From Desulfotignum sp. (GTDB lineage: Bacteria > Desulfobacterota > Desulfobacteria > Desulfobacterales > Desulfobacteraceae): a stretch of DNA of 61,429 nucleotides. Position numbers and translations under genes: made by a program. The notes beneath the pieces are model-generated. The model did no database searches. It saw only the letters and a list, made by a program, of their open reading frames with translations, and had not been told where the DNA came from. Location of the stretch: positions 1 through 61,429 of the forward strand of contig JAIPDL010000010.1 of the NCBI GenBank assembly GCA_021737695.1, in the 5' to 3' direction. This document shows, one piece after another, positions 43,430 to 51,752 of the stretch; positions within the stretch are counted from its first letter, which is position 1, and every line of letters starts with the position of its first letter.

Positions 43430-43484
43430 GCCATGAAGGTCTGTTCTTTTTTGAAAAAAGACGCAGCCTTCATGGCTTTTTTTT
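43430..43484 (+). terminator. Strong rho-independent terminator
   Basis: GCCATGAAGG (43430-43439) pairs with CCTTCATGGC (43467-43476), with an inner TCTTTTTT/AAAAAAGA stem, then eight T. It separates yhhQ from the nickel/cobalt operon; its position 90 bases before the first gene of that operon also allows an attenuator role. Confidence 0.8.
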
Positions 43485-43573
43485 GTCCATACGGTTTTGG
43501 GGACAATTAAAACCCGGGGGCGTGGTAAATTGGAATATTTTTTGACTGTTTGCAAACCCAGGGAGATATTTTT

Positions 43574-44383
43574 ATGCATTCAAGAACAATAGCAGTATCC
43601 TCAATTATGGCGGCGTTCCTGATTCTGGCAATCGTTCATCCGGCTCTGGCCCATTTTGGCGCTGTTATCCCGTCGGATGACATTGTCACCCAGGATGATG
43701 ACAAAACCTTGAATGTGCAGGTCAAGTTCATCCATCCCATGGAAGGGCAGTATATGGAGATGGTCAAGCCAAAACAATTCGGTGTACAGCATAATGGCAA
43801 AAAAACGAATCTGCTCGACACACTTGCGCCGGCCAAGGGAAAAAGCCCGGATCAGGATCAATCATTTACCTTCTGGACAACGGATTATCAAATCCGCAGG
43901 CCCGGTGATTATACCTTCTATGTCGAACCTGCCCCTTACTGGGAACCGGCGGAGGATCTTTTCATCGTTCACTACACAAAAGTCTGTGTGAACGCTTTCG
44001 GCATGGAGGAAGGATGGGATCAGCATGTGGGACTGGAAATGGAGGTCATCCCGTTTACCCGTCCTTACGGACTCTGGACCGGCAATCTGTTCACCGGTCA
44101 GGTGCTGCTCAAAGGCAAGCCCGTGCCCTTTGCCGAAGTGGAGATCGAATATTTGAATGAAACCCCGGGCAATATCAATATTGTACTCCCTCCGGCAGAT
44201 CCCTATGTCACCCAGGTGGTCAAGGCCGATGTAAACGGTGTGTTCAGCTACGCCATGCCCAAAGCCGGCTGGTGGGGTTTTTCTGCACTGAACGAAGCGG
44301 ATTGGACCCTCACCCATGACGGCCAGGAAAAAGGCGTGGAGATCGGCGCCGTTTACTGGGTCTGGACCCGGGATATGAAATAA
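43574..44383 (+). CDS. DUF4198 periplasmic protein, NikK-like component of nickel/cobalt uptake
   Basis: 269 aa with signal peptide and mature start at [13 protein letters not shown], a His near the mature N-terminus as is usual for the family. Two beta-sandwich parts follow ([36 protein letters not shown], ...[18 protein letters not shown]), matching DUF4198. These proteins accompany ECF-type nickel/cobalt importers and are thought to pass metal to the membrane complex. ATG 43574 follows GGGAGA. Confidence 0.82.
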   Translation: MHSRTIAVSSIMAAFLILAIVHPALAHFGAVIPSDDIVTQDDDKTLNVQVKFIHPMEGQYMEMVKPKQFGVQHNGKKTNLLDTLAPAKGKSPDQDQSFTFWTTDYQIRRPGDYTFYVEPAPYWEPAEDLFIVHYTKVCVNAFGMEEGWDQHVGLEMEVIPFTRPYGLWTGNLFTGQVLLKGKPVPFAEVEIEYLNETPGNINIVLPPADPYVTQVVKADVNGVFSYAMPKAGWWGFSALNEADWTLTHDGQEKGVEIGAVYWVWTRDMK

Positions 44384-44398
44384 GTGGTGGAGGATAAT

Positions 44399-44731
44399 AT
44401 GAAGCACGTGAATTGTTTGCTCGCTGTTTTGTTTGTGGTATTGTCAGCAACGGCGCCGGCCCTGGCACACAGGGTGAACCTGTTCGCCTATGCCGGAGGG
44501 GGGACGATTTTTACGGAAAGCTATTTTCCTGACGGCAGACCGGTAGAAGGGGGAAATGTGCTGGTGTATGACAGCACAGACAAGCTGCTTCTGGAAGGAG
44601 TGACCGATACCGAGGGGTTTTTCAATTTTGAAATCCCGAAGATCGATGCGTTGAAAATTGTGATCGATGCGACCATGGGGCATAAAAACAGCTTTACACT
44701 CAAAAAGGGCGAAGTGGAGGCCGGGAAATGA
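44399..44731 (+). CDS. Secreted Ig-like protein, N-terminal half of NikL
   Basis: 110 aa: signal peptide (CLLAVLFVVLSATAPALA) and mature start HRVNLFAYAGGGTIFTESYFPDGRPVEGGNVLVYDSTDK, a beta-sandwich resembling the N-terminal part of NikL. The mature N-terminal His may bind metal. It overlaps the next gene by ATGA; in usual NikL the two parts are one protein. Confidence 0.72.
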   Translation: MKHVNCLLAVLFVVLSATAPALAHRVNLFAYAGGGTIFTESYFPDGRPVEGGNVLVYDSTDKLLLEGVTDTEGFFNFEIPKIDALKIVIDATMGHKNSFTLKKGEVEAGK

Positions 44732-45021
44732 CAAAATTGCAAAAAGGGCTTGTCATGGGGCTGCTGTGCTTTTCCCTGGCCGGGCTGTCTGGCCCGCTGT
44801 GGGCCCAGAACCCGCCGGAGGACAGTACCGGCGAGATTATCGCTCTTTTGAAGGAACAGAACAGCGCACTCTCGGCTGATCTCAGACGGATTCAGCGGGA
44901 GATAGCTGCGTTACGGGCAGATCTTGACAAACCCGGTATAAAGGATGTGTTTGCGGGTATCGGCTATATATTCGGGCTATTCGGTGCGGCCGCCTTTGCT
45001 GCATCCCGGCGAAGGGAGTGA
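44728..45021 (+). CDS. Coiled-coil membrane-anchor protein, C-terminal half of NikL
   Basis: 97 aa with its own signal peptide (GLVMGLLCFSLAGLSGPLWA), a heptad-like stretch LLKEQNSALSADLRRIQREIAALRADLDK, and the C-terminal membrane anchor PGIKDVFAGIGYIFGLFGAAAFAA that ends NikL proteins. Because it has a signal peptide of its own, the split from the preceding gene is not a simple frameshift. Confidence 0.72.
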   Translation: MTKLQKGLVMGLLCFSLAGLSGPLWAQNPPEDSTGEIIALLKEQNSALSADLRRIQREIAALRADLDKPGIKDVFAGIGYIFGLFGAAAFAASRRRE

Positions 45022-45025
45022 TTGG

Positions 45026-45655
45026 ATGCATATTTCTGACGGTGTTCTCCCTCTTGCTGTGACGATCGGCGGCTATGCGGCCAGCGCAGGGCTGGCGACC
45101 TGGAGTGCCCGCCGCATTCACTCCCGGGACCTGCCCAAAGTGGCCGTGGTCACATCCGCCTTTTTTGTGGCGTCTCTGGTGCACATTCCCTTTGGTCCCA
45201 CCAGTACACACCTGCTGCTGCCCGGCCTGGCCGGGGCACTGCTGGGGCCGGCGGCATTTGTGGCCATCGGCCTGGGCCTGCTGCTGCAAAGTGTATTGTT
45301 TCAATTTGGCGGCATCACGGCATTAGGGGCAAATGCGGTGATGATGGGGGTGCCGGCCGTGGTCTGCGGCTGGTTTTTTCAGCAGTTCAAAGGCCGCACC
45401 CAGGCGCGCCAGGCTATTGCAGGCGGTCTGGCCGGAGCCCTGGGAACAGCGTTGGCAGCCGTTTTTCTGGCGGCCCTTCTGGTGGCCGGGGGAGAAGATT
45501 TTTTTGGGGTTGCCAAACTGGCCCTGGCCGCGCATGTGCCCGTGATTGTGATCGAGGGCGTGATCAGCGGGTTTACCATCGGGTTTCTGGCCCGGGTCAA
45601 GCCGGTGCTGCTGCAATCCTCTTTCCAGGATGCGGCCGGGCCGATGCATGACTGA
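45026..45655 (+). CDS. cbiM: ECF transporter substrate-specific component CbiM/NikM
   Basis: 209 aa, 6-7 helices. Begins MHISDGVLPL; the free N-terminus with His2 is the metal-binding site of the CbiM/NikM family. Also seen: VHIPFGPTSTHLLLPGLAGALLGPAAF, a strongly conserved His-containing motif, and QFGGITALGANAVMMGVPA. Nickel versus cobalt cannot be settled by sequence, but NikK/NikL-like neighbours favour nickel. Overlaps cbiQ by eight bases. Confidence 0.93.
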   Translation: MHISDGVLPLAVTIGGYAASAGLATWSARRIHSRDLPKVAVVTSAFFVASLVHIPFGPTSTHLLLPGLAGALLGPAAFVAIGLGLLLQSVLFQFGGITALGANAVMMGVPAVVCGWFFQQFKGRTQARQAIAGGLAGALGTALAAVFLAALLVAGGEDFFGVAKLALAAHVPVIVIEGVISGFTIGFLARVKPVLLQSSFQDAAGPMHD

Positions 45656-46577
45656 GGTCCATCATATCCAGGTGCCGTTGGGGTATCTGCCGCTGCTGGT
45701 ATTGATCCCGGCAGCAGTAGCTGCCGTGGCCGTGCCATGGCTGCGCAGCCGGTTCAGAAAACAGGTGGTCCCCGGCAGTGTGCCGGACTGGTCCATCCCG
45801 CCGCTGGATGACGGCCGGGGGGGACTGGGCACCTCTTTGATCCACCGCTGGGATGTGCGCTGCAAGATCATGACCATGCTGGCCTACAGTTTTGCCGTTG
45901 CATCCTTACGACATCTGTCTGCCGCAGCCGCTGCAGTGCTGATTTCCCTGGCCGTGCTCCTGGCGGCAAAGGTATCGTTTCACAAGGTGGTGCTGCGGGT
46001 GCTGGCCCTGGCCGGTTTTCTGGGAATGCTGCTGATTGTGATGCCCCTGACCGTGCCGGCAAACCCCGGGGATACCCTGCTGGTTTTCGGGTCCCTGGAC
46101 TGGCTGACAGTGAATGTGCGGGGGATTGTTCTGGCGGCCACCATCGGGGCCAAGGCAATGGCCGTTGCCCTGCTCATGGAACCTTTGCTGGCCACCGCGC
46201 CCCTGCCCGTGACCCTGCATGGCCTGTCCCGGCTCGGTATACCGGAAATGGCCGGGCAGATGGTGCTGCTCAGCTACCGGTATCTGCATGTGTTCAGCCA
46301 CGAGGCCCGGCGCATGACTGTCGGTATGAAAGCCAGGGGATTTGAAAAAAAAACCAGCCTGGACACCCTGCGGGCCCTGGGCAATTTTCTGGGCATGATC
46401 TTTGTCCGCAGTTTTGAACGCACAGAACGGGTGTTTGATGCCATGCAGGCCAGGGGGTATAAAGGCCGTTTTCCGGAACCCGGTCAATTGCAGATCCGAA
46501 TGCCGGATATCCTGCTGACCGGTGTATGGATTGCCGTTGGCACGGCCCTTGTCTGGTTTGACTGGATGAAAGGGTAA
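45648..46577 (+). CDS. cbiQ: ECF transporter transmembrane coupling component CbiQ/NikQ
   Basis: 309 aa. T component with the characteristic coupling motifs in EARRMTVGMKARGFEKK and ERTERVFDAMQARGYKGRFP (the two A-R-G motifs). The N-terminus is longer than usual, with an extra helix (LGYLPLLVLIPAAVAAVAVPWL) before the core. Precedes the ATPase by 12 bases. Confidence 0.92.
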   Translation: MTEVHHIQVPLGYLPLLVLIPAAVAAVAVPWLRSRFRKQVVPGSVPDWSIPPLDDGRGGLGTSLIHRWDVRCKIMTMLAYSFAVASLRHLSAAAAAVLISLAVLLAAKVSFHKVVLRVLALAGFLGMLLIVMPLTVPANPGDTLLVFGSLDWLTVNVRGIVLAATIGAKAMAVALLMEPLLATAPLPVTLHGLSRLGIPEMAGQMVLLSYRYLHVFSHEARRMTVGMKARGFEKKTSLDTLRALGNFLGMIFVRSFERTERVFDAMQARGYKGRFPEPGQLQIRMPDILLTGVWIAVGTALVWFDWMKG

Positions 46578-46589
46578 AAGGAACCATTT

Positions 46590-48308
46590 ATGGGGGATAT
46601 GCCACTTTTTTGCGTGCAGGGTCTGGCATATGCCTATCCCGACGGCATCCCGGCCCTGTCCAGCGTGGATCTGGAGATCTTTTCAGGGGACCGCACCGCC
46701 CTGGTGGGGCCGAACGGCTCGGGCAAGACCACGTTGATCAAACTGCTGAGCGGGCTGCTGGCGCCAAAACAGGGACACATCCTTTACAAGGGCAGGCCGT
46801 TGACCGAAAATCACCTGGAGGAAAGTCGGCTGACCATGGGGGTGCTGTTCCAGGATCCGGACGACCAGCTGTTCGGCCACACGGTCATGGATGATGCGGC
46901 CTTTGGCCCCCGGAACCAGGGAAAATCCCGGGAAGCTGCCGTTCGCTGTGCCAGACAGGCCCTGCACCAGGTCAATCTGGCACATCTGGCCTATAAGGAA
47001 CCCCACAACCTGAGCTACGGCCAGAAAAAACGCGCCGCCCTGGCCGGTATCCTTGCCATGCAGCCCGAGGTACTGATACTGGACGAACCCACGGCCAACC
47101 TGGATCCGGGGCAGGAGGCGGTGTTCCTGGACCTGCTCAAGGCATTTGATGGCACCTTGATCTGTATCTCCCATGATTTGATTTTCCTGTATGAGCTGTG
47201 TGAAAAAGCCGTGGTGCTGCATCACGGCAGCATTCACCACAATTACACCATGCGCGAACTGGTTTCCAGGCGCAGCGCGTTGCGGGACCACGGCCTGGAT
47301 TTTTCCTTCCGCATGGCCATCCCGGCCAGTGACGTGCCTGATGCCAATGGGGCACGGGTCCATGAAGAAAACGGCCCCGGCCCCGGATACACCCCCTCAT
47401 GTGACTGTGCCAAAGTCCGGGAGTCTCATTCCGTTCATCCGCCCCTGGCCTGCATGGAAAACTATGAATATGTCTACCCGGACGGCACCCCCGGGCTCCA
47501 GGATTTTTCCCTGGATATCCATGAAGGGGAAAAGACGGCCATTGTGGGGGAGAACGGGGCCGGCAAATCCACCCTGCTGGCCTGCCTGTGCGGACTGCGC
47601 CAGGGCGGTGAGGATTTGTTTTTCAAGGGAACCCGGGTGACCAAAAAACAGCACAAGGCGCTTTGGCGCCGGGTCGGGCTGGTGTTTCAGGATTGTGCCG
47701 ATCAGCTGTTCTGCGCCAGTGTCAAGGAAGAGATGATGTTCGGCCTGCGCCGGCTGGGGCTTTCTTCTGACCAGTGCCGGCACCGGGCCGCAGACGCCCT
47801 GGCCCGGGTGGGGCTGTCCGGATTTGAAAACCGGGTGCCCCTGCACCTGTCCGGCGGGGAGCGCAAACGACTGGCTTTGGGCTGTGTCCTTGCCATGGAC
47901 CCGGATCTGCTCATCCTGGATGAACCCACGGCCGGACTGGATCCCCGGGGAGAAGAGCAGCTCATGGCCATCCTGGACACCTTTGATAAAACGCTCTTGC
48001 TGGTGAGCCATGACCTGTTTTTCATTGAAAAACTGACCCACCGCACTCTGGTGATGCACCAGGGCCGGATCATCAGAGATCTGCCCACTCCTGATTTCAT
48101 GCAGGATGACAAACTGTGCCGCTTCAACGGCCGGTCTTTTTCTTATCGCCGGCACACGGCCACAGCCATCCGGCAGCTGCAGCATGAACATGAACACCCC
48201 ATTTGCCGAAAATGGCAACGCTGCCATTTTCGGCAAATGGGATTGGAACGATGTCCGGGTCAGGCCCGATCTCTTTGCAATCGTGTCCTGGGGGATGCCT
48301 TGCCCTGA
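46590..48308 (+). CDS. cbiO: ECF transporter double ATPase (two CbiO domains)
   Basis: 572 aa with two complete ABC domains, where most CbiO proteins have one. Domain 1: GPNGSGKTT, LSYGQKKRAALAG, VLILDEPTANLDPG. Domain 2 (from about 290): GENGAGKST, LSGGERKRLALG, LLILDEPTAGLDPR. The fusion gives a built-in heterodimer. A His-rich piece HEHEH lies near the C-terminus. The final 32 residues or so (RKWQRCHFRQMGLERC...) are encoded by a perfect 20-bp inverted repeat and the sequence behind it and look like an acquired tail. Confidence 0.9.
   Translation: MGDMPLFCVQGLAYAYPDGIPALSSVDLEIFSGDRTALVGPNGSGKTTLIKLLSGLLAPKQGHILYKGRPLTENHLEESRLTMGVLFQDPDDQLFGHTVMDDAAFGPRNQGKSREAAVRCARQALHQVNLAHLAYKEPHNLSYGQKKRAALAGILAMQPEVLILDEPTANLDPGQEAVFLDLLKAFDGTLICISHDLIFLYELCEKAVVLHHGSIHHNYTMRELVSRRSALRDHGLDFSFRMAIPASDVPDANGARVHEENGPGPGYTPSCDCAKVRESHSVHPPLACMENYEYVYPDGTPGLQDFSLDIHEGEKTAIVGENGAGKSTLLACLCGLRQGGEDLFFKGTRVTKKQHKALWRRVGLVFQDCADQLFCASVKEEMMFGLRRLGLSSDQCRHRAADALARVGLSGFENRVPLHLSGGERKRLALGCVLAMDPDLLILDEPTAGLDPRGEEQLMAILDTFDKTLLLVSHDLFFIEKLTHRTLVMHQGRIIRDLPTPDFMQDDKLCRFNGRSFSYRRHTATAIRQLQHEHEHPICRKWQRCHFRQMGLERCPGQARSLCNRVLGDALP
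48198..48241. repeat. Perfect 20-bp inverted repeat inside the 3' end of cbiO
   Basis: CCCATTTGCCGAAAATGGCA and its exact complement are separated by four bases (ACGC). No T-run follows. It lies inside the coding sequence, 67 bases before the stop. It could be a REP/MITE-like insertion or an RNA hairpin that limits transcription out of the operon. Confidence 0.85.
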
Positions 48309-48419
48309 AAGGTAAAGGTTTGTGCACACCCACCGCAGCCGTCGGGGAAAATTTTGACCATATGGAACAGGCCCGGTGGCAAAAGTCACCGGGCCTGTGG
48401 TGTTAGAGGGTGTTTTTAA

Positions 48420-50084
48420 TTATGCCGCAAGGGAGTAGGCCCTTTGGGTGACGCTACGCAGTTCATCCGGGGTAAAGGGCTTGGGCAGGTAGTCAATGGC
48501 CCCGATCCTGGCGGTTTCAACGGCAGTTTCAATGCTGGCATAGCCTGTGATGATGATGACATTGGCCTGGGGCTGCTGTTTTGCAACGGCTTCAAGGAGT
48601 TCAAGACCGGACACACCGGGCATTTTCAGGTCAAGCAGTACAAGCTTGTACGGCTGGGCGCTTATTCTTTCAAGTGCCTCTTGTTTTGTTACTGCCTGAT
48701 CAACGGCTAACCCGATCTTGTCCAGTATTTTTCTGATGTTATTGTTTACGGCGATTTCATCATCCACCACAAGGATTTCGTTGTGTGAAATTTCCGGTGA
48801 TGCCGCTGCTCTGAATTCTTCGGCTTTTTTCTCGGGATCCAGTTTTTTCAATTCATCGTAAGACATGAAGGCAAATCCGTCCCGGTCCATATCCTGGATA
48901 TATTCAGGGCCGGTGACGGCCATGACCTCATCATAGTCAAATGGCTGGTCAATGCCGATCATTTTTTTCGGATTAAACGCGGGTTTGTCTGCGCCGGCGG
49001 CGGCCATTTTTTTTGCCCGTGCCTTGAGTTTGGGGCAGAAATTTTTATTCATCCCTGTTTTACAGGTGGTGCCCAGCTTTTCCATGACGTCGCAGACCAT
49101 GTTGCCCACAAGACAGTGGAATTCAGGCAATTCTTCCGTGTCGGCCTTTTCCGGGGCAGGACCGGTTTTTTTCAGCTTGTCATAGGGCAGGGGCGAGATG
49201 CCGTCCATGTCCATATTCTGGACATAATCAGCCCCTGTAACAGCCGCGACTTCATCATAGTCAAATGGCTGGTCAATACCGATTTCCCTGGGTGGATTGA
49301 CCGGCACTTTTTTAAGATCTTCATAGGGCATGAAGGCAAACCCGTCTCTGTCCAGATTCTGGATGTATTCAGGGCCTGTCACAGCCAGAACTTCTTCATA
49401 ATCAAAGGGCTGGTCCGGTGCGATCATGGTTTTGGGATTGAACGCCGCCGTTTTTTTGGCCTTTTTTGCCCGTGCCTTGAGTTTGGGGCAGAAATTTTTA
49501 TTCATCCCTGTTTTACAGGTGGTCCCCAGTTTTTCCATCACATCGCATGCCATGTTGCCCACGGAGCAGAAGAATTCCGGAAGTTCGACCGGTTCTTCCA
49601 TGGCTGGTTCTTCCGGCTTGACCAGGTTGTCAGCAGCCTCCCCGCCAAAATCCAAATCAATATCCATGATTTCGATGCTATCCCGCTCTTCATCAGAGAT
49701 TTGAACCTCGTCATAGTCCCCTAGCAGGGCCTTGCTCACGGTGGTTCTCAGCTCAACCGGGGTAAACGGTTTGGGGATGTAATCAAGGGCTCCCAGGCGG
49801 ATGGCCTTTACTGCGGTGTTGGTAGAGGCATAGCCTGTCATCATCACTGTTTTAATGTTCGGCACCTCTTTTGCCACCCGGTTCAGTAGTTCCAGCCCGT
49901 TCATATTGGGCATCACAATATCGGAAATTAACAAAGAGAAAGAGCCGTCTTTCATCATTTCCAAGGCTTGTGCGGCGCTTTGAGTATGCACCACGGCATA
50001 ATCGTTTTTGGTCAGAATTTTTTCAACATTCTGGCAGATACCTATTTCATCATCCACGACCATTATTTTAACTTTATTTTCCAT
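48420..50084 (-). CDS. Double-receiver protein with internal four-cysteine and PFDY repeats
   Basis: 554 aa; I know no described family with this layout. Residues 1-120: receiver domain (MVVDDE, Asp55 in ISDIVMPNMNG, Lys105). Residues 171-205 and 322-356: two near-identical modules, each with C-x6-C-x9-C-x8-C (Cys173/180/190/199 and 324/331/341/350) in the pattern VGNM-CDVMEKLGTTC-KTGMNKNFC. Residues about 222-259, 267-306 and 376-414: three copies of a repeat with DQPFDY-EV-AVTG-Y-QN-D-DG. Residues 435-554: second receiver (VVDDE, Asp485 in LLDLKMPG, KPFTPDEL). No output domain. The Cys modules could bind a metal or Fe-S cluster or sense redox (inference). It has its own sigma-54-like promoter and lies downstream of a sigma-54 regulator and kinase. 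Confidence 0.9.
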   Translation of the reverse strand: MENKVKIMVVDDEIGICQNVEKILTKNDYAVVHTQSAAQALEMMKDGSFSLLISDIVMPNMNGLELLNRVAKEVPNIKTVMMTGYASTNTAVKAIRLGALDYIPKPFTPVELRTTVSKALLGDYDEVQISDEERDSIEIMDIDLDFGGEAADNLVKPEEPAMEEPVELPEFFCSVGNMACDVMEKLGTTCKTGMNKNFCPKLKARAKKAKKTAAFNPKTMIAPDQPFDYEEVLAVTGPEYIQNLDRDGFAFMPYEDLKKVPVNPPREIGIDQPFDYDEVAAVTGADYVQNMDMDGISPLPYDKLKKTGPAPEKADTEELPEFHCLVGNMVCDVMEKLGTTCKTGMNKNFCPKLKARAKKMAAAGADKPAFNPKKMIGIDQPFDYDEVMAVTGPEYIQDMDRDGFAFMSYDELKKLDPEKKAEEFRAAASPEISHNEILVVDDEIAVNNNIRKILDKIGLAVDQAVTKQEALERISAQPYKLVLLDLKMPGVSGLELLEAVAKQQPQANVIIITGYASIETAVETARIGAIDYLPKPFTPDELRSVTQRAYSLAA

Positions 50085-50140
50085 GATACCCTCCTGTCTG
50101 TGTTTATTGACTTTATTTTGTCTCGTTGCAGATACATGAA

Positions 50141-50156
50141 AGCAGGGTTCGTGCCA
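50141..50156 (-). promoter_or_regulatory. Sigma-54-like promoter of the double-receiver gene
   Basis: Read on the minus strand: TGGCACGAACCCTGCT, matching TGGCAC-N5-TTGCW except one base in the -12 box. It lies 57 bases before the gene start, and the gene upstream encodes a sigma-54 activator. Confidence 0.65.
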
Positions 50157-50339
50157 GCCATTTGAATTTTGTGAAATTGACTGTGTTTAAAGGATTTGGA
50201 AGGTTTTGGCGATGACCCTTGACACCGGAATGGTATGTTTTTTTTATACAGGTCAGGCCGGGGGATATTGTTTCAATGTCTCGTCAGGCAGGGGATATCC
50301 TGTCTATATAAAAAAAATATACAGGGTGTAATAAAAAAA

Positions 50340-51752
50340 TCATACCGGTGTGGGGCGGGATATTTTGTGTTTTTTCATCAGGGCCTGGAAGTTGGTTCGA
50401 AGGAGTCCGGTTTTCAGGGCAGCCTGGGTCACATTCCAATCGTTTTGGGCCAGTGCATTGAGGATAAAATTTTTTTCCACCTTGTTGACCGCTTTCTGCC
50501 TGATTTCCTTTTTCAGTATTTTTAGTTCTTCGTTGGTTTGGGGGACCGTCTCGATCATTTTATCTATTTCTGATATTTCTCCAAACAGGGGCAGGTCCGT
50601 CAATGAAATCCGGTCCGTTTCACACAGGATCACGGCCCGTTCAATCACGTTTTTCAGCTGTCTGACATTCCCTGGCCACTGATATTCGATGAGTCGGGTT
50701 GCGGCCGCCTCATTGAATTCCGGGATGTTTTTTCCCATTTTTTCACAAAACTGCCTTAAAAAATAATAGGCAATGGGCAGGATATCGGTTTTTCTGTCAC
50801 TCAAGGGGGGGATGGTAATGGGATAAACATAGATCCTGTAGTAAAAATCCTCTCTGAATTCACCCGTGTTCACCATATCCTCAAGCTTTTGGTTGGTGGC
50901 AAATACCAGGCGGAGGTCGACGTTAATTTTTTTGCCGCTGCCCACGGGAAGAAATTCCCTGGTTTCAAGGAATCTGAGCAGCCTGGCCTGGACATCCCTG
51001 GATATATTACTGATTTCATCCAGAAAAACGGTGCCTTTATGGGCCAGTTTGAATATGCCGGGCTTATCCTTATCTGCGCCCGTGAAAGCACCTTTGACAT
51101 GGCCGAACAATTCTGATGAGAGCAGATCGTCGGAAAGCGTGCCGCAGTCCACGGCAAAAAAAACATTCTTCCGCCGGTTGGAGTTGGCGTGGATGGCCCG
51201 GGCAATGAGCTCTTTGCCCGTGCCGCTTTCACCGTAGATCAAGACATTGGCATCCGTGGGCGCCACCTTCTGGACCATTTTAATGACTTTTTTTATCCCT
51301 GGACTGTCACCGATGAGTTGGTGGGAAATTTTTTTGGGTTTCTGATTGATGAGTTTTGCCTGCTGGGCCTGTATTTTTTTTCTTTCAACGGCCTGTTGGA
51401 CCACGGCCCTGAGTTCATAGGGCGTGAAGGGTTTGGGCAGGTAGTCAAACACCCCCATTTTCATGACTTCCACAGCCGAGGATACAGAGGCATACCCGGT
51501 CATGACGATCACAATGGTCTCGGGGAAAGCGTCATTAATCCGTGCGATAACCTCCATGCCCCCCAGTCGTTCCATGTTAAGGTCAGTGATCACGATGTCG
51601 AAAGGATTGGCATCCATGGATTTGAGGGCATCAAATCCGTTTAAAGCATATTCGACCTCATCGTACTGGCTTTTTAAAATTTTCAGGCAGTTTTTGCAGA
51701 TATGGATTTCATCGTCCACAACAAGGATGGAGACTTTTTGGGAAGCGGTCAT
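50340..51752 (-). CDS. Sigma-54-dependent response regulator
   Basis: 470 aa. Receiver domain (ILVVDDEIHICKNC, Asp in IVITDLNMERLGG, KPFTPYEL), AAA+ domain with GESGTGKE, GAFTGADKDKPG and KGTVFLDEISNI, and a Fis-type HTH (NDWNVTQAALKTGLLRTNFQALMKKH). Its start overlaps the end of the histidine-kinase gene (ATG within the stop region), so they are a cognate pair. The neighbouring double-receiver gene with a sigma-54-like promoter is the nearest target. Confidence 0.92.
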   Translation of the reverse strand: MTASQKVSILVVDDEIHICKNCLKILKSQYDEVEYALNGFDALKSMDANPFDIVITDLNMERLGGMEVIARINDAFPETIVIVMTGYASVSSAVEVMKMGVFDYLPKPFTPYELRAVVQQAVERKKIQAQQAKLINQKPKKISHQLIGDSPGIKKVIKMVQKVAPTDANVLIYGESGTGKELIARAIHANSNRRKNVFFAVDCGTLSDDLLSSELFGHVKGAFTGADKDKPGIFKLAHKGTVFLDEISNISRDVQARLLRFLETREFLPVGSGKKINVDLRLVFATNQKLEDMVNTGEFREDFYYRIYVYPITIPPLSDRKTDILPIAYYFLRQFCEKMGKNIPEFNEAAATRLIEYQWPGNVRQLKNVIERAVILCETDRISLTDLPLFGEISEIDKMIETVPQTNEELKILKKEIRQKAVNKVEKNFILNALAQNDWNVTQAALKTGLLRTNFQALMKKHKISRPTPV

